DNA of 63,473 bases. Source: Serratia microhaemolytica. GTDB lineage: Bacteria; Pseudomonadota; Gammaproteobacteria; Enterobacterales; Enterobacteriaceae. The stretch covers positions 29,475-92,947 of the forward strand of contig NZ_ML137210.1 in assembly GCF_004011885.1 (NCBI RefSeq). Direction: 5' to 3'. The notes under the pieces are model-generated. The model was not told the DNA's origin. It did not search any database and saw nothing but the letters and a program-made list of their open reading frames with translations. This document shows, piece by piece, positions 36,410 through 46,057 of this stretch (its first letter is position 1; every line of letters starts with the position of its first letter). The position numbers were made by a program, and so were the translations under genes.

Positions 36410-37804
36410 TTAGGCGGACTCTTCAGCCAATCCCTTTCTCAGGTTAATCTCGCTGATAATCTTCATAAACAGCGACTCATTCAGTTTATAGAATGCGCCC
36501 ATCATGATTGCTGCGCTCATCGCCAATAGGCAAGGGTAAATAAAGATCAACTGGCGCAGCCCTTCCAGCACGGCTGGCGACTGCTCAATATTGGGTACGT
36601 AACCGATCTGCATCAGCATGATTCCTGGCAAAAACCCCGCCAGCGCGGCTGAGATTTTGCGAGAAAAGGTATAACCGGTATAGACCGAACCTTCTGCACG
36701 AATGCCGGTTTTCCATTCACCATAATCGACGGTGTCGGGAACCAGTGCCCAGTTGAGGCTGTTAACAAACGCGGTACCAAAGAAAGCAACGCAAGAGAAG
36801 GCAACAAAGGAGAACGAGTTGTGCCCCCAGAAATAGTTGAGCAAATCGCCGATGCACCACAACAGCAACCCGCTGAGGTAAACCCGTTTTTTGCCGAAGC
36901 GCTGCACCGCAGCAGGCACCATCAATACGCCAATCAGAATACAGCCCATACTGAAAAAGCCCATATAGGAGAGCAGCGAAACATCATTGAGCACGTATTG
37001 GGTGTAGTAGACCTGGATCGCCAACTTGATATTAAACGCAGCCAGAGTACAGAGATTAGCCAGGCAGAGTACCAGCAGTGGCGGATTGTTAAAGATGGCG
37101 CGGAACGATTTGAAAATACCTGGTTTATGATGGTGTGGCACCACCTCGACATAGCGTTCTTTGACTCCCCGATAACAGCAGTACATACAGAACACACCGG
37201 CACTGGCGAAAGTAATGGCAGCAACCAAGTAACCCACTTCAGGTGGATCAGTAAACAGCATCTGTAGCGGTACAAAAGCGACGGTGCAGAGCATCAGGCC
37301 GAGCGTGGCACCGCCCTGCCGCCAAGCGGCAAGTTGTGCGCGCTCTTGCGGGTTTTTACTGATAGCAGGAACCATTGCGCCATAGGAACAGTTCATCAGA
37401 CTGTAGAACAGCCCGAATAACATAAATAATACCGTGGCCAATACCGTCTTTATGGTGATGCTAAAACCAGTATTAACAAAGTTAGCTACCGCGACCAACG
37501 CCACAGGCAGCGAAGCATAGAGAATAAATGGACGGAACTTGCCTTTCGGGCCAATATTGCGCCGTGAATCGAGCAATACACCGGTAAGAATATCGGTGAA
37601 GGAGGTAAAGAATTTAGCGATTAAAAATATCACCCCGCCATAGGCTGCTGGCAGGCCAAGCACATCGGTATAAAACTTTAGCAGGTAGAGCGTTCCGATA
37701 CACAACATCAGGTTTGAACCGAAATCACCAATGCCGTAGGCAAATTTTTCACGCAGAGGTAATTTCAGTGTGGTTGGGTCTTGATCAGTTGTAAAATTAG
37801 CCAT
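36410..37804 (-). CDS. yihO: GPH-family sugar transporter, YihO-like (sulfoquinovose cluster)
   Basis: 464 residues, about twelve membrane segments, glycoside-pentoside-hexuronide:cation symporter family: LREKFAYGIGDFGSNLML at the start, then GVLLDSRRNIGPKGKFRPFILYASLP in the loop after helix 2, typical of the family. It is closely related to its neighbour (37946-39337) and occupies the promoter-distal place of E. coli yihO. The pair import sulfoquinovose and probably its glyceride; which carries which is unknown. The symbol is assigned by synteny. AAGGATC precedes the ATG. It is the last gene of the minus-strand operon. Confidence 0.85.
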   Translation of the reverse strand: MANFTTDQDPTTLKLPLREKFAYGIGDFGSNLMLCIGTLYLLKFYTDVLGLPAAYGGVIFLIAKFFTSFTDILTGVLLDSRRNIGPKGKFRPFILYASLPVALVAVANFVNTGFSITIKTVLATVLFMLFGLFYSLMNCSYGAMVPAISKNPQERAQLAAWRQGGATLGLMLCTVAFVPLQMLFTDPPEVGYLVAAITFASAGVFCMYCCYRGVKERYVEVVPHHHKPGIFKSFRAIFNNPPLLVLCLANLCTLAAFNIKLAIQVYYTQYVLNDVSLLSYMGFFSMGCILIGVLMVPAAVQRFGKKRVYLSGLLLWCIGDLLNYFWGHNSFSFVAFSCVAFFGTAFVNSLNWALVPDTVDYGEWKTGIRAEGSVYTGYTFSRKISAALAGFLPGIMLMQIGYVPNIEQSPAVLEGLRQLIFIYPCLLAMSAAIMMGAFYKLNESLFMKIISEINLRKGLAEESA

Positions 37805-37945
37805 TTGACAGATCCTTATAGTGTGTTAACCCGCGAATTGCTGCGATGCTGGTCTGTCTGATGCGGGTTAATTTATTTTGTGTTTAGCCAGATGACCGGT
37901 GCGGCAGCCACCGCAAGATGAGCCGCCGCACCAGCAAACCAAGCA

Positions 37946-39337
37946 TCACACAGCAGGTTTTACATTGCGTTTTCTCTCTTCCAGTTCGCTGATAATCTTG
38001 ATGTAATTTTTCTCAGTCAGGGTGTAGAACAATCCCATCGTAAGTGCCGTGACCACCGCCAGACCACCGGGGTAGAGGAAGATCAACTGCCGCATCCCCT
38101 CCAGCGTGTCAGCGTCTTGTGCCACATTCGGCACATAGCCGATGTAGGTCAACATCACGCCGGGGAAAAAACCGGCCAGACCTTGTGACACTTTGCGAAA
38201 GAAGGTAAAGCCGGTATAGACGGTACCTTCAGAACGTACACCGGTTTTCCATTCACCGTATTCCACGGTGTCGGATACCAGCGCCCAGTTGAGGCTGTTA
38301 ACAAAAGCAGTGCCGAAAAACGCCAGGCAGGAGAACAGCACAAACATGGTACTGGTACTGCCCCACAGGTAATTCATCACATCGCCGATAATCCATAATG
38401 ACAGGCCACCGAGGTAAACCGTTTTCTTACCAAACAGCTTAACCACTGTCGGCACCAGCAACACCCCAACCAAAATACAGCCCATGCTGAAGAAGCCCAT
38501 ATAGGAGAGCAGGCTGATATCATTGAGCACGTATTGCGTGTAGTAGACCTGGATCGCCAGTTTGACGTTGAAAGCGGCCAAGGTGCACAGGTTAGCCACA
38601 CAGAGCACAAACAGGGGTTTATTACCGGTGATAGCCGCAAATGATTTCAGCAGGCCGGGTTTTGGTGTGCCGGGTTTCGGCAATTCGACATAGCGTTCCC
38701 TAACACCTGAATAGCACCACCACATGCAGAGCATACCCGAGAAGGCGAAGGCACTGGCTGCGACGATATAACCAAGCTGCGGGCGGCCATCAAACAGCGA
38801 CAGGATCGGCACGAAACCGACAGTACACAGCAACAGACCAACGGTCGCACCACCCTGACGCCAAGCGGCCAATTGCGCCCGCTCCTGTGGGTTTTTGGTC
38901 ATTGCAGGAACCATTGCGCCATACGAGCAGTTCATCAGGCTGAAGAACAACCCGAAAGTCATAAACAGCAAGGTGGCAATCACGGTTTTGGTGGTGATCG
39001 CAAACGGTGTACCGATGAAGTTAGCAATCACCAACAGGGCGACCGGCATTGAAGCATAAAATATAAATGGTCGGAATTTACCTTTTGGGCCAATATTACG
39101 GCGTGAATCAAGAATTACCCCGGTACCAATATCGGTGAATGCGGTAAAGAAACGCGAAATCAAAAAAATCAGGCCGCCATACGCAGCGGGAATACCCAAA
39201 ACGTCAGTATAGAATTTCAGTAAATACAGTGTGCCAACACTTAACAGCAAATTGGAGCCGATATCGCCGATGCCATAAGCGAATTTTTCGCGCAATGGCA
39301 ATACTAGCTTAACCGGATCCTGAGTAGCTTCACTCAT
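37946..39337 (-). CDS. yihP: GPH-family sugar transporter, YihP-like (sulfoquinovose cluster)
   Basis: 463 residues, twelve predicted membrane segments, with the same signature blocks as the downstream paralogue (LREKFAYGIGDIGSNLLL; SRRNIGPKGKFRPFIFYASMP; MNCSYGAMVPAMTKNPQERAQLAAWRQGGAT). AAGGAGAG precedes the ATG. It lies between yihQ and yihO, the E. coli order, and should bring sulfoquinovose or sulfoquinovosyl glycerol across the inner membrane with a cation. Paralogy with yihO suggests a tandem duplication with divided substrate range. Its symbol is assigned by position. Confidence 0.86.
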   Translation of the reverse strand: MSEATQDPVKLVLPLREKFAYGIGDIGSNLLLSVGTLYLLKFYTDVLGIPAAYGGLIFLISRFFTAFTDIGTGVILDSRRNIGPKGKFRPFIFYASMPVALLVIANFIGTPFAITTKTVIATLLFMTFGLFFSLMNCSYGAMVPAMTKNPQERAQLAAWRQGGATVGLLLCTVGFVPILSLFDGRPQLGYIVAASAFAFSGMLCMWWCYSGVRERYVELPKPGTPKPGLLKSFAAITGNKPLFVLCVANLCTLAAFNVKLAIQVYYTQYVLNDISLLSYMGFFSMGCILVGVLLVPTVVKLFGKKTVYLGGLSLWIIGDVMNYLWGSTSTMFVLFSCLAFFGTAFVNSLNWALVSDTVEYGEWKTGVRSEGTVYTGFTFFRKVSQGLAGFFPGVMLTYIGYVPNVAQDADTLEGMRQLIFLYPGGLAVVTALTMGLFYTLTEKNYIKIISELEERKRNVKPAV

Positions 39338-39413
39338 GGTGACTCTCCTTGAAAACAGCCTAATCAGAAATTGCCGCTATTTCTGGCAAGAGATAGCGGC
39401 TAATAAACGGCAA

Positions 39414-41447
39414 TTACAGTGTGCTGGTGCGTAGTGATGCGAACAGCGTTGCCCACTCACTGCTGGCACGATAAAACACTGGCGGTTGTCCAATTGGAGC
39501 CGCAACCGTCACTTCACCACCACCACTGTGTGCCTCACCCGTCCACAGGTTGATCCAGTTATCTTTTGGCAGATAGAGTGTCCAATCGCTACGTCCTTCT
39601 TCATACACCGGTGCAACCAGCAGATCACGACCAAACAGATACTGATATTTCAGACGATAGGTTTCGGCATCATCTTCATAATGCAGGAACAGTGGGCGCA
39701 TTACCGGCAAACCAGATTGCGCATTGAGCGCCACCGCCTGCTTGATATACGGCTTCAGTGTGGTGAAGACCAGGCTCATACGGGCAAATTGACGAATGGT
39801 CTCAACATCATGATCAAACTGCCAGTTATCGTCCGGGCGGTTACCCTCATGGGTACGCATCAGTGGGGTAAAGGCACTGAACTCACACCAGCGCATCAGT
39901 AACTCTTTATTGCGCTTCATATCAAACAGCGTGGTGTAGCCACCGATATCACTGTGGTGCAGGCCATGACCGGTCATGGCCAGTGACAACGCTGCCGGGA
40001 TCACCGAAGCCAACCCATCATCCAAGCTCCAGTCAACATTCTGGTCACCGGCCCACATCATCACCGAATATTTTTGGCTGCCGGTGTAACCCGCGCGCAT
40101 AAAGAACAGAATTTCACCCAGTTTACCGGTTTCGACCAGGGCATCGTAGTTACACTTCGCCCACAACGCCGGCCACGCGTTATGCATAATCTCAGCATCA
40201 ACACCGTTATACATCACCGTATCGGTCGGCAGATATTCGCCAAAATCCGCCATCCAGCCATCAAGGCCAAATTCGATCAGATTCTTCTTGATAACATTCT
40301 TGTACCAGTCATAGGCCTCAGGCTTGGTCAGATCAACCACACCGGCATAAAACTCTCCAAATTCAACCTGATAGTCATTACCACTATAATCTTTGGTGAG
40401 ATAGCCTTTCTCAGCCGCTTCGGCATAAAGCTCTTTCTCAATCGCCACATAAGGGTTGATATAGCCGAGGAAACGCACCCCTTGTTTTTTCCATTCTGGA
40501 ATACGTTTATCCAGTTCAGGGTAGAGTTCACTGTCCCAACGCCAGTTCCACATTAAGCGCTTACCGAACGACGTAATGCGTCGCCCTTCCCAGTCTTGCG
40601 CCCAAATGCCACTGACCTTAACGCCATGTTCGCGCATCAGATCCAGCTTTTTCTGACACACTTCGGTGCCGCCCTGGATACCGAGAATAACGCCGTCATA
40701 GACCCAATCCGGCAATTCAGGCTGACGCCCGAGCAGCGCGGTCAGTTTTTCCAGCAGGCTGATGTAGCTATCGGCGCACTCAAAGCGCAGCACCGCATGA
40801 TCTTGCCAGATCGCCAACTCATGAAACTGTTCGGCAGAGAAATCGAAATTCATGTAGCAGCTATTTTCGACATGGCAGTAATACTTCTGGCTACTGACAA
40901 AGGTAGGCTGCGGGAAGAACGTCCAGTAGTAATCACCACCGGCATTCTCTTTGCAGTCTGCCAGCCAAGTGACGTAACTCTGCTTATTACGGCCAACACC
41001 CTGTTCACTGGTCCAGAGTGGGAACGGTTTGCCACGCAGATCAAAATAGGAAAACTGCTCGCCACAACCATAGACATGATCTTCCGGTTGTGCCGCCAGG
41101 CGTAGCCACATGCGGTTATTATCGGCATCACCATTGCGCAACTGCATCTGCAAGCGCCCTTGCGCATCAGTGCCGATCTCCAGCGTGCAGTGCGCGACAT
41201 TGCCACGACTAAAGCAGATTGACCAGCCACCCGCTTGTGGTGTGATCTGCGCATCGGTCAGTGCCAGTTTCTCACTGAGCTGATCTTTAATACTGAAGTT
41301 GCCACGGAACATATCGATGTCCGCTTTACCACGGCCAATCCATAGGCAGGGTGCTTGTGTCGTATGCTGCAACAGCACACGGCGTTGAAATGTCAGGGTG
41401 AATCCGTGCTCATGCTGCGTCAGTTCTAAGCCTTGCTGAGAAGTCAT
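39414..41447 (-). CDS. yihQ: sulfoquinovosidase (GH31)
   Basis: 677 residues from the ATG at 41447 (GGAG eight bases upstream; a TTG two codons earlier is less likely). It releases sulfoquinovose from its glycosides such as sulfoquinovosyl glycerol. The sulfonate-recognition set of characterised YihQ enzymes is visible: IWAQDWEGRR and SFGKRLMWNWRWD (Gln, Arg and Trp). The catalytic nucleophile Asp is in GWMADFGEYLP and the acid/base Asp in WAGDQNVDW. These distinguish it from ordinary alpha-glucosidases. It lies in the middle of the operon, 48 bp after the isomerase gene, and defines the pathway as sulfoquinovose catabolism. Confidence 0.95.
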   Translation of the reverse strand: MTSQQGLELTQHEHGFTLTFQRRVLLQHTTQAPCLWIGRGKADIDMFRGNFSIKDQLSEKLALTDAQITPQAGGWSICFSRGNVAHCTLEIGTDAQGRLQMQLRNGDADNNRMWLRLAAQPEDHVYGCGEQFSYFDLRGKPFPLWTSEQGVGRNKQSYVTWLADCKENAGGDYYWTFFPQPTFVSSQKYYCHVENSCYMNFDFSAEQFHELAIWQDHAVLRFECADSYISLLEKLTALLGRQPELPDWVYDGVILGIQGGTEVCQKKLDLMREHGVKVSGIWAQDWEGRRITSFGKRLMWNWRWDSELYPELDKRIPEWKKQGVRFLGYINPYVAIEKELYAEAAEKGYLTKDYSGNDYQVEFGEFYAGVVDLTKPEAYDWYKNVIKKNLIEFGLDGWMADFGEYLPTDTVMYNGVDAEIMHNAWPALWAKCNYDALVETGKLGEILFFMRAGYTGSQKYSVMMWAGDQNVDWSLDDGLASVIPAALSLAMTGHGLHHSDIGGYTTLFDMKRNKELLMRWCEFSAFTPLMRTHEGNRPDDNWQFDHDVETIRQFARMSLVFTTLKPYIKQAVALNAQSGLPVMRPLFLHYEDDAETYRLKYQYLFGRDLLVAPVYEEGRSDWTLYLPKDNWINLWTGEAHSGGGEVTVAAPIGQPPVFYRASSEWATLFASLRTSTL

Positions 41448-41501
41448 GATCAATTCTCCAAAAAATGAAAGAGGGTGTTATTTCATGCGATAGCGCCACA
41501 G

Positions 41502-42845
41502 TTAAGTCAGTTCAATAACCTCTAAGCCAAGCAGATCGGCCACTTTCCGTAGCAGTGGACGGTGTTCGCCGTAAACCAGCGAGGTGTGATGCTCCATACC
41601 GGCAGCAATCAAACGCTGACGGTAAAGATCGGCGGGTACATCAAGGCGTGCAGTGCCTGCGGTACCGGAAAAAGCCAGTGGCGCTTTGATCATCTCACCG
41701 CCAGCCAGCATCAGGCGCAACTTGCCCTCGCCCTGAGTGATACGGCAGAGAGTGATACGACCGGGTTTCAGTGCAAATTCAGACAACAGCGGCAACTTGC
41801 GGTTAGAGTGGATCGTGGCTTGTACCGGGCCATCGCGATCCGCCATCTCGATCGGTGCCTGGCCGCAGTGCCAGAACACCACGCTATCATCCTGTGGATC
41901 GATATCGACCAGATCGGTATTAAACACCGCATTGCCTGAAGCCCATTGCGCCATCAGCGAAGAGAGCACGCCAAACATATCGGCCTCACAGCCGCAAGGC
42001 ACCTTATCTTCATTCATCAGAGCCAACGCACCACAAGCCGCACAGCCGTAGTCAGTAAAGAAGTCTGGCCAACAGCGAACAGCAATACCGTTGTAACCCT
42101 CGCGTTGTGCTTTTTCACGCAGTGCGGCATACACCTTAAGCGTCTTACGCGTCGCGGTCTGATCCATCTCGGCCAGATTAGCGAAATCTTTCGCTCTACG
42201 TGCATATGGCTGATCCGCGACACTGTCCGGCAGCACTTTCACTTGCTCGATAAAATCGAGCACCGGCTGACGATCCACCGAAACACCAAAATGCTCAGTC
42301 AGTTGCTGCTGGTTATAGTTACAGGCATCAAAACCGAGTGGGTGCTCACCAATCACCATCACTTTGGCTTGTTTGAAACGCTTAACAATGGCAGCAGCAT
42401 CAGCCAACTGTTGCAACTCTTGCACAACGCGCTGATCATCTGGCACACCGTGCAGTGTCTGCACTTTGATCCCGGCACGGCTCAACGCATGACAGGCCAA
42501 GTTGACACCACAGAACGAATTCAGACGTAAACGGCCACCGGTACGCGCCTCTGGGAACGACCACATCACTGCGGGCACCGAAAACTCACCCAGTACCTCG
42601 GTAGTGAGTGAGGCATCGGTAAACGTGACTTGCAGAATCAATAGCAGGTCGAGATCGGCCTGCTTCAGTGCTGGCAGTGCCTGTAGCGCCGAATCGGCGT
42701 CAAAATGCAGCACTGCCTCACCAACCAGCTCAATATTCAGCCCATTTAGCGTCTGCCACGCCTGTGCCAACATCTGCTCAGCATAAGGCACATCAAAGGT
42801 GGTTCTACCTAAGGCTAAAATGCCAACTTTTGCTTTATTTTTCAT
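41502..42845 (-). CDS. L-fucose/L-arabinose isomerase-like protein, probable sulfoquinovose isomerase
   Basis: 447 residues. It resembles the L-fucose/arabinose isomerase fold family: VGILALGRTTFDVPYAEQM start, DLLLILQVTFTDAS near residue 85, DYGCAACGALALMNEDKVPCGCEADMFG near 260-290 with the probable metal-binding Glu, and GMEHHTSLVYGEHRPLL near the C-terminus with the metal-binding His. By position it replaces yihS, the N-acylglucosamine-epimerase-fold isomerase of E. coli, which is absent. It would convert sulfoquinovose to sulfofructose. Isomerases of this fold have been reported in other sulfoglycolysis types such as the transaldolase pathway. The role is inferred from context. GGAAG precedes the ATG. 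Confidence 0.78.
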   Translation of the reverse strand: MKNKAKVGILALGRTTFDVPYAEQMLAQAWQTLNGLNIELVGEAVLHFDADSALQALPALKQADLDLLLILQVTFTDASLTTEVLGEFSVPAVMWSFPEARTGGRLRLNSFCGVNLACHALSRAGIKVQTLHGVPDDQRVVQELQQLADAAAIVKRFKQAKVMVIGEHPLGFDACNYNQQQLTEHFGVSVDRQPVLDFIEQVKVLPDSVADQPYARRAKDFANLAEMDQTATRKTLKVYAALREKAQREGYNGIAVRCWPDFFTDYGCAACGALALMNEDKVPCGCEADMFGVLSSLMAQWASGNAVFNTDLVDIDPQDDSVVFWHCGQAPIEMADRDGPVQATIHSNRKLPLLSEFALKPGRITLCRITQGEGKLRLMLAGGEMIKAPLAFSGTAGTARLDVPADLYRQRLIAAGMEHHTSLVYGEHRPLLRKVADLLGLEVIELT

Positions 42846-42872
42846 TTTATTGCTTCCAGTAATCTAACAGGG

Positions 42873-43931
42873 TTATGCCACAGTGCTAAAACGGTGTTCC
42901 GTCCGACTGTGGTACTCCTCGCCGGGGCGCAGCACCACATTGCCGAAGTGGGCATGGTGAATACTGTCCGGGAACGCCTGTGTTTCCAGGCAGAGACCAG
43001 AGAAAGCCTGATAGCGCTGCCCGGCCTTACCGTTCCAAACTTTGTTAGAGAGCTTAAATCCGTTGTAAAACTGGATACCAGGCAGACAGGTGTGTACCTC
43101 CATCACGCGCCCACTGTGTGGACAACTCAGCGTCGCAGCAGGGCGCACCACGGCCTTGCCTGCTGAGCCGGCAGCCGGTTTCAGCATGTAGTTAACATCA
43201 AAATCCTGTGCCGGACGGTGCAACATCGCATCACCAATCCGCCGCGCGCTACGGAAATCAAATGCACTTGCGGCAACACGCACAATCTCACCGGTTGGCA
43301 GCATGGTGCTATCATCGACCGGCGTAATGAAATCGGCTTCAATCTTCAACCACTGATCGTCAATCCGCCGCTGATGCCCTTGCAAGTTGTAGTAGCTGTG
43401 ATTGACCAAGTTCACCAGTGTTGGGCGATCAGTACGGGCATTAAAACTGAGCGTCATCACATTCTCTTCGCTCAAACCGATACGGTGCTCAACCTGTAGA
43501 TTGCCAGGATAGCCCTCCTCGCCATCAACTGAGGTGCGGCGGAAAATAACACCGTCGCCATCCTCTTCAGCCTGCCAGACATATTTGTCAAAACCGTGGC
43601 GACCACCGTGCAGATGCTGCCCGGTTGGTGCTTCATTAGTCGCCAGAATGAACTCTTCGCCATCGAGAGTGAAACGCCCACCGGCGATACGGTTAGCACA
43701 ACGGCCGGCAATGGCGCCAAAGAATGGATGCCCAGCCTGATAGTCAGCCAACTGATCAAATCCCAGCACCACATCCTCTAACTGGCCATGCCGATCAGGC
43801 ACCCAGAGTTGGGTGATAATACAACCATAATTAGTGACACACAGCCGCATACCCTGGCTATTGGTCAAGGTGAACAGGGTGACGGCCTGCCCTTGGTGAT
43901 CGCCAAAGTGTTGGCGTTGAATGGTGGTCAT
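42873..43931 (-). CDS. aldose 1-epimerase (GalM-type mutarotase), YihR position
   Basis: 352 residues from the ATG at 43931, which has AAGG nine bases upstream; earlier GTG and ATG codons in frame lack a ribosome-binding site. It speeds interconversion of anomers, here probably of sulfoquinovose released by YihQ. Seen: NYGCIITQLWVPDRHG near residue 35, GRCANRIAGGRF near 75, HLHGGRHGFDKYVW near 105 with the first catalytic His, LVNHSYYNLQGH near 170 with the second, and a Glu in CLETQAFPDS near 305. It is of the GalM type and longer than YihR homologues of about 300 residues, so the fit to yihR is by position. Confidence 0.85.
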   Translation of the reverse strand: MTTIQRQHFGDHQGQAVTLFTLTNSQGMRLCVTNYGCIITQLWVPDRHGQLEDVVLGFDQLADYQAGHPFFGAIAGRCANRIAGGRFTLDGEEFILATNEAPTGQHLHGGRHGFDKYVWQAEEDGDGVIFRRTSVDGEEGYPGNLQVEHRIGLSEENVMTLSFNARTDRPTLVNLVNHSYYNLQGHQRRIDDQWLKIEADFITPVDDSTMLPTGEIVRVAASAFDFRSARRIGDAMLHRPAQDFDVNYMLKPAAGSAGKAVVRPAATLSCPHSGRVMEVHTCLPGIQFYNGFKLSNKVWNGKAGQRYQAFSGLCLETQAFPDSIHHAHFGNVVLRPGEEYHSRTEHRFSTVA

Positions 43932-43978
43932 AATCTGAGCCTTCATGGTTAGCGCGGCATTCACCGCGCGACAGAACG

Positions 43979-44842
43979 TTAAAACTGAGCAGCCTTACCC
44001 TGGCTGCCAAACAGCCTTATTTTTTCTGCTACCTTGGCTTGCATCATGTCGCGTCCATGACCGAGCGACACCGCTAACACAAACTCCTCCGGATCACGGT
44101 TCAACACCTCGGAAACCCCTTGAGTGAAAGCCTGGCGCAATTCGGTGTCGACATTAATCTTGGCAACCCCTCTAGCGATCGCTTCACGGATCTGATCGTC
44201 CGGCACACCAGAACCACCGTGCAGCACAATCGGCTTCTTCACCACCTCACGGATCTCCCTTAAGCGATCCAGTGCCAACTGAGGCTCCTGCTTATACAGG
44301 CCGTGTGCAGTACCGATAGAGACCGCCAGATAATCGACCGTGGTCAACTCAGAAAACTGCAATGCTTCATCGCAACTGGTGATCAGAGCATCTTTTTCAT
44401 CGACCGAAATATCATCTTCAGTGCCACCAATTTTGCCAATCTCCCCCTCAACACCAATGTCGAGCGCATGAGCAACATCGGCCACCGCACGGGTAATACG
44501 CACATTTTCATCAAATGATAGATGTGAACCATCAAACATCACTGACTGGAACCCTGCCTGCACCGCCTGCATGGTCTGCTTGAAATTACGGCTGTGATCG
44601 AGATGGATACAGACCGGCACGGTAATATCGTGCATAAAGGCATCGATCATCGCTTTCATTGGCTGTAGCCCCATCACGCTGATCACCTTCTGACCGACCT
44701 GGATCATGATCGGTGCCTGCTCCTGCTGAGCGGCCAACAGAATCGCGCGGATAGTCTCGGCGTTATGCGCACTGAAGGCACCAATGGAATAACCATTCTT
44801 CCACGCCTGTTGGATCATGGTGTTACCCGATATGTACGGCAT
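43979..44842 (-). CDS. class II (metal-dependent) sulfofructose-1-phosphate aldolase, probable
   Basis: 287 residues from the ATG at 44842 (AGGGGAG seven bases upstream; the 14-residue extension upstream is not conserved). It belongs to the class II fructose-bisphosphate aldolase family: HLDHSRNF (near residue 83, metal-binding His), VEGEIGKIGG (near 135), SIGTAHGLYKQ (near 180, metal His), and VLHGGSGVPDD (near 210). In the sulfoglycolytic EMP pathway it would cleave sulfofructose-1-phosphate to dihydroxyacetone phosphate and sulfolactaldehyde. It takes the place of the class I aldolase yihT; class II versions have been characterised from Hafnia and Yersinia, so this is a known alternative. 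Confidence 0.88.
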   Translation of the reverse strand: MPYISGNTMIQQAWKNGYSIGAFSAHNAETIRAILLAAQQEQAPIMIQVGQKVISVMGLQPMKAMIDAFMHDITVPVCIHLDHSRNFKQTMQAVQAGFQSVMFDGSHLSFDENVRITRAVADVAHALDIGVEGEIGKIGGTEDDISVDEKDALITSCDEALQFSELTTVDYLAVSIGTAHGLYKQEPQLALDRLREIREVVKKPIVLHGGSGVPDDQIREAIARGVAKINVDTELRQAFTQGVSEVLNRDPEEFVLAVSLGHGRDMMQAKVAEKIRLFGSQGKAAQF

Positions 44843-44890
44843 TTTAACTCCCCTTGACGAACTGACACTCAGCCGTCGTTGCAAATAAAA

Positions 44891-45781
44891 TTACTGTTTG
44901 TTCGCTCGGCCAGAGACCGCACGAACCTGTTCAAGAATGGCACTCCAATCCTGCCGCCCACGTCCACTGGCACGCGCCTGGCTGTAAACCTCACGCGAAG
45001 CGGCTCCCATCGGCATAGCGACATGCAACTGATTGGCGACATCGAGCGCAATACCGAGATCTTTATGCGCCAAATCGATCATAAACGCCGGGCTAAGATC
45101 ACCTTTCAGCACCTTATTCGGCCAAGTGGTCGTGAAATGCCCTTTACCGGCCGGGGTACCGCTCATCACCTTCAGCGCGACATCAAACGACAGCCCCAGC
45201 GCCTCACACAGCACCGTGGCTTCTGCCGACAGTGCATTCAACGCGATACTCATGTAGTTATTAATCAGCTTCACGCGGATCCCCATACCTGGGCCACCGG
45301 CATTAATCAGCTCGGAACCCATTGCCATCAGCAAAGGTGTTGCGCGCTCAACCTGCTCACCAGTACCGCCAGCCAGGATCAGCAGCGTACCGGCAATCGC
45401 GTGATCCGAAGTACGGCCAACAGGCGCATCCATCAGGCTGAAACCGCGCTGATTCATATCGGCGATCAAGCGATCAGTCTGTAGTGGGTGAATAGTAGAC
45501 ATATCAATCACCAGCGCAGAGGCAGACAAACCGTCACAAACGCCCTGCTCACCAAACAGCACCTCACGCACCAAATCACCGTTTGGCAGCATAGTGATAA
45601 CGAACTCAGCACCCTCAGCGGCTTGAGCTGGGCTACCTGCCGCCTGAGCACCCTGTGCGACTAACGCATTAACCGCCGCAGGACTCACATCAAAAACGGC
45701 GAGCTGATGCCCGGCCTTAAGCAGATTACTGGCCATTGGGGCACCCATTTGGCCAAGCCCAATAAATCCGATCTGTGCCAT
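44891..45781 (-). CDS. yihU: 3-sulfolactaldehyde reductase
   Basis: 296 residues of the beta-hydroxyacid dehydrogenase family. It reduces sulfolactaldehyde to 2,3-dihydroxypropanesulfonate with NADH, which is then exported. The cofactor motif [10 protein letters not shown] (residues 7-16), the substrate-loop [17 protein letters not shown] (near residue 118, in place of the usual S-G-G) and the catalytic Lys in [19 protein letters not shown] (near residue 170) are visible. AGGAG precedes the ATG. It heads the minus-strand operon and is divergent from yihV, as in E. coli. The substrate is inferred from context; general reduction chemistry is certain. Confidence 0.92.
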   Translation of the reverse strand: MAQIGFIGLGQMGAPMASNLLKAGHQLAVFDVSPAAVNALVAQGAQAAGSPAQAAEGAEFVITMLPNGDLVREVLFGEQGVCDGLSASALVIDMSTIHPLQTDRLIADMNQRGFSLMDAPVGRTSDHAIAGTLLILAGGTGEQVERATPLLMAMGSELINAGGPGMGIRVKLINNYMSIALNALSAEATVLCEALGLSFDVALKVMSGTPAGKGHFTTTWPNKVLKGDLSPAFMIDLAHKDLGIALDVANQLHVAMPMGAASREVYSQARASGRGRQDWSAILEQVRAVSGRANKQ

Positions 45782-46057
45782 GGTTATCTCCTATTGGTTA
45801 GAAATGTCATTTTCATGTCAACTTGGTCGCCATGAGTCAGATTATTTTTGTCTGTTTTTGATCGTATTTGTAATTTATGGTCAAAAAATTGACGCTGGTC
45901 ACTTTTTTAACATTTGAGAAAATTAAAATAGCCAGAGCGTGATCGACCGCTACTTTTTTCTGAACACGTTTTGCAAATCAGCGACAACTCACTAGGCTGT
46001 TGTTGTAAAAACAATCAATAAACAAACAAATCAATAAACAAATAAGGTATCCAAGCT
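45782..46057. promoter_or_regulatory. divergent yihU-yihV control region
   Basis: 276 bp between divergent operons. Noted motifs: TTTTTGA at 45855-45861 with its inverted copy TCAAAAA at 45881-45887, and two direct copies of AATCAATAAACAAA (46013-46026 and 46029-46042, 16-bp spacing) just before the yihV start. These are candidates for binding of the DeoR-type repressor YihW, which in E. coli acts on this region. Confidence 0.5.

Noticed and set aside
44891..45781. Idea that the beta-hydroxyacid dehydrogenase is the missing partner of otnK-otnC-otnI.
   Set aside because: It heads the sulfoglycolysis operon in the exact place of yihU, and the sulfolactaldehyde role explains it fully.
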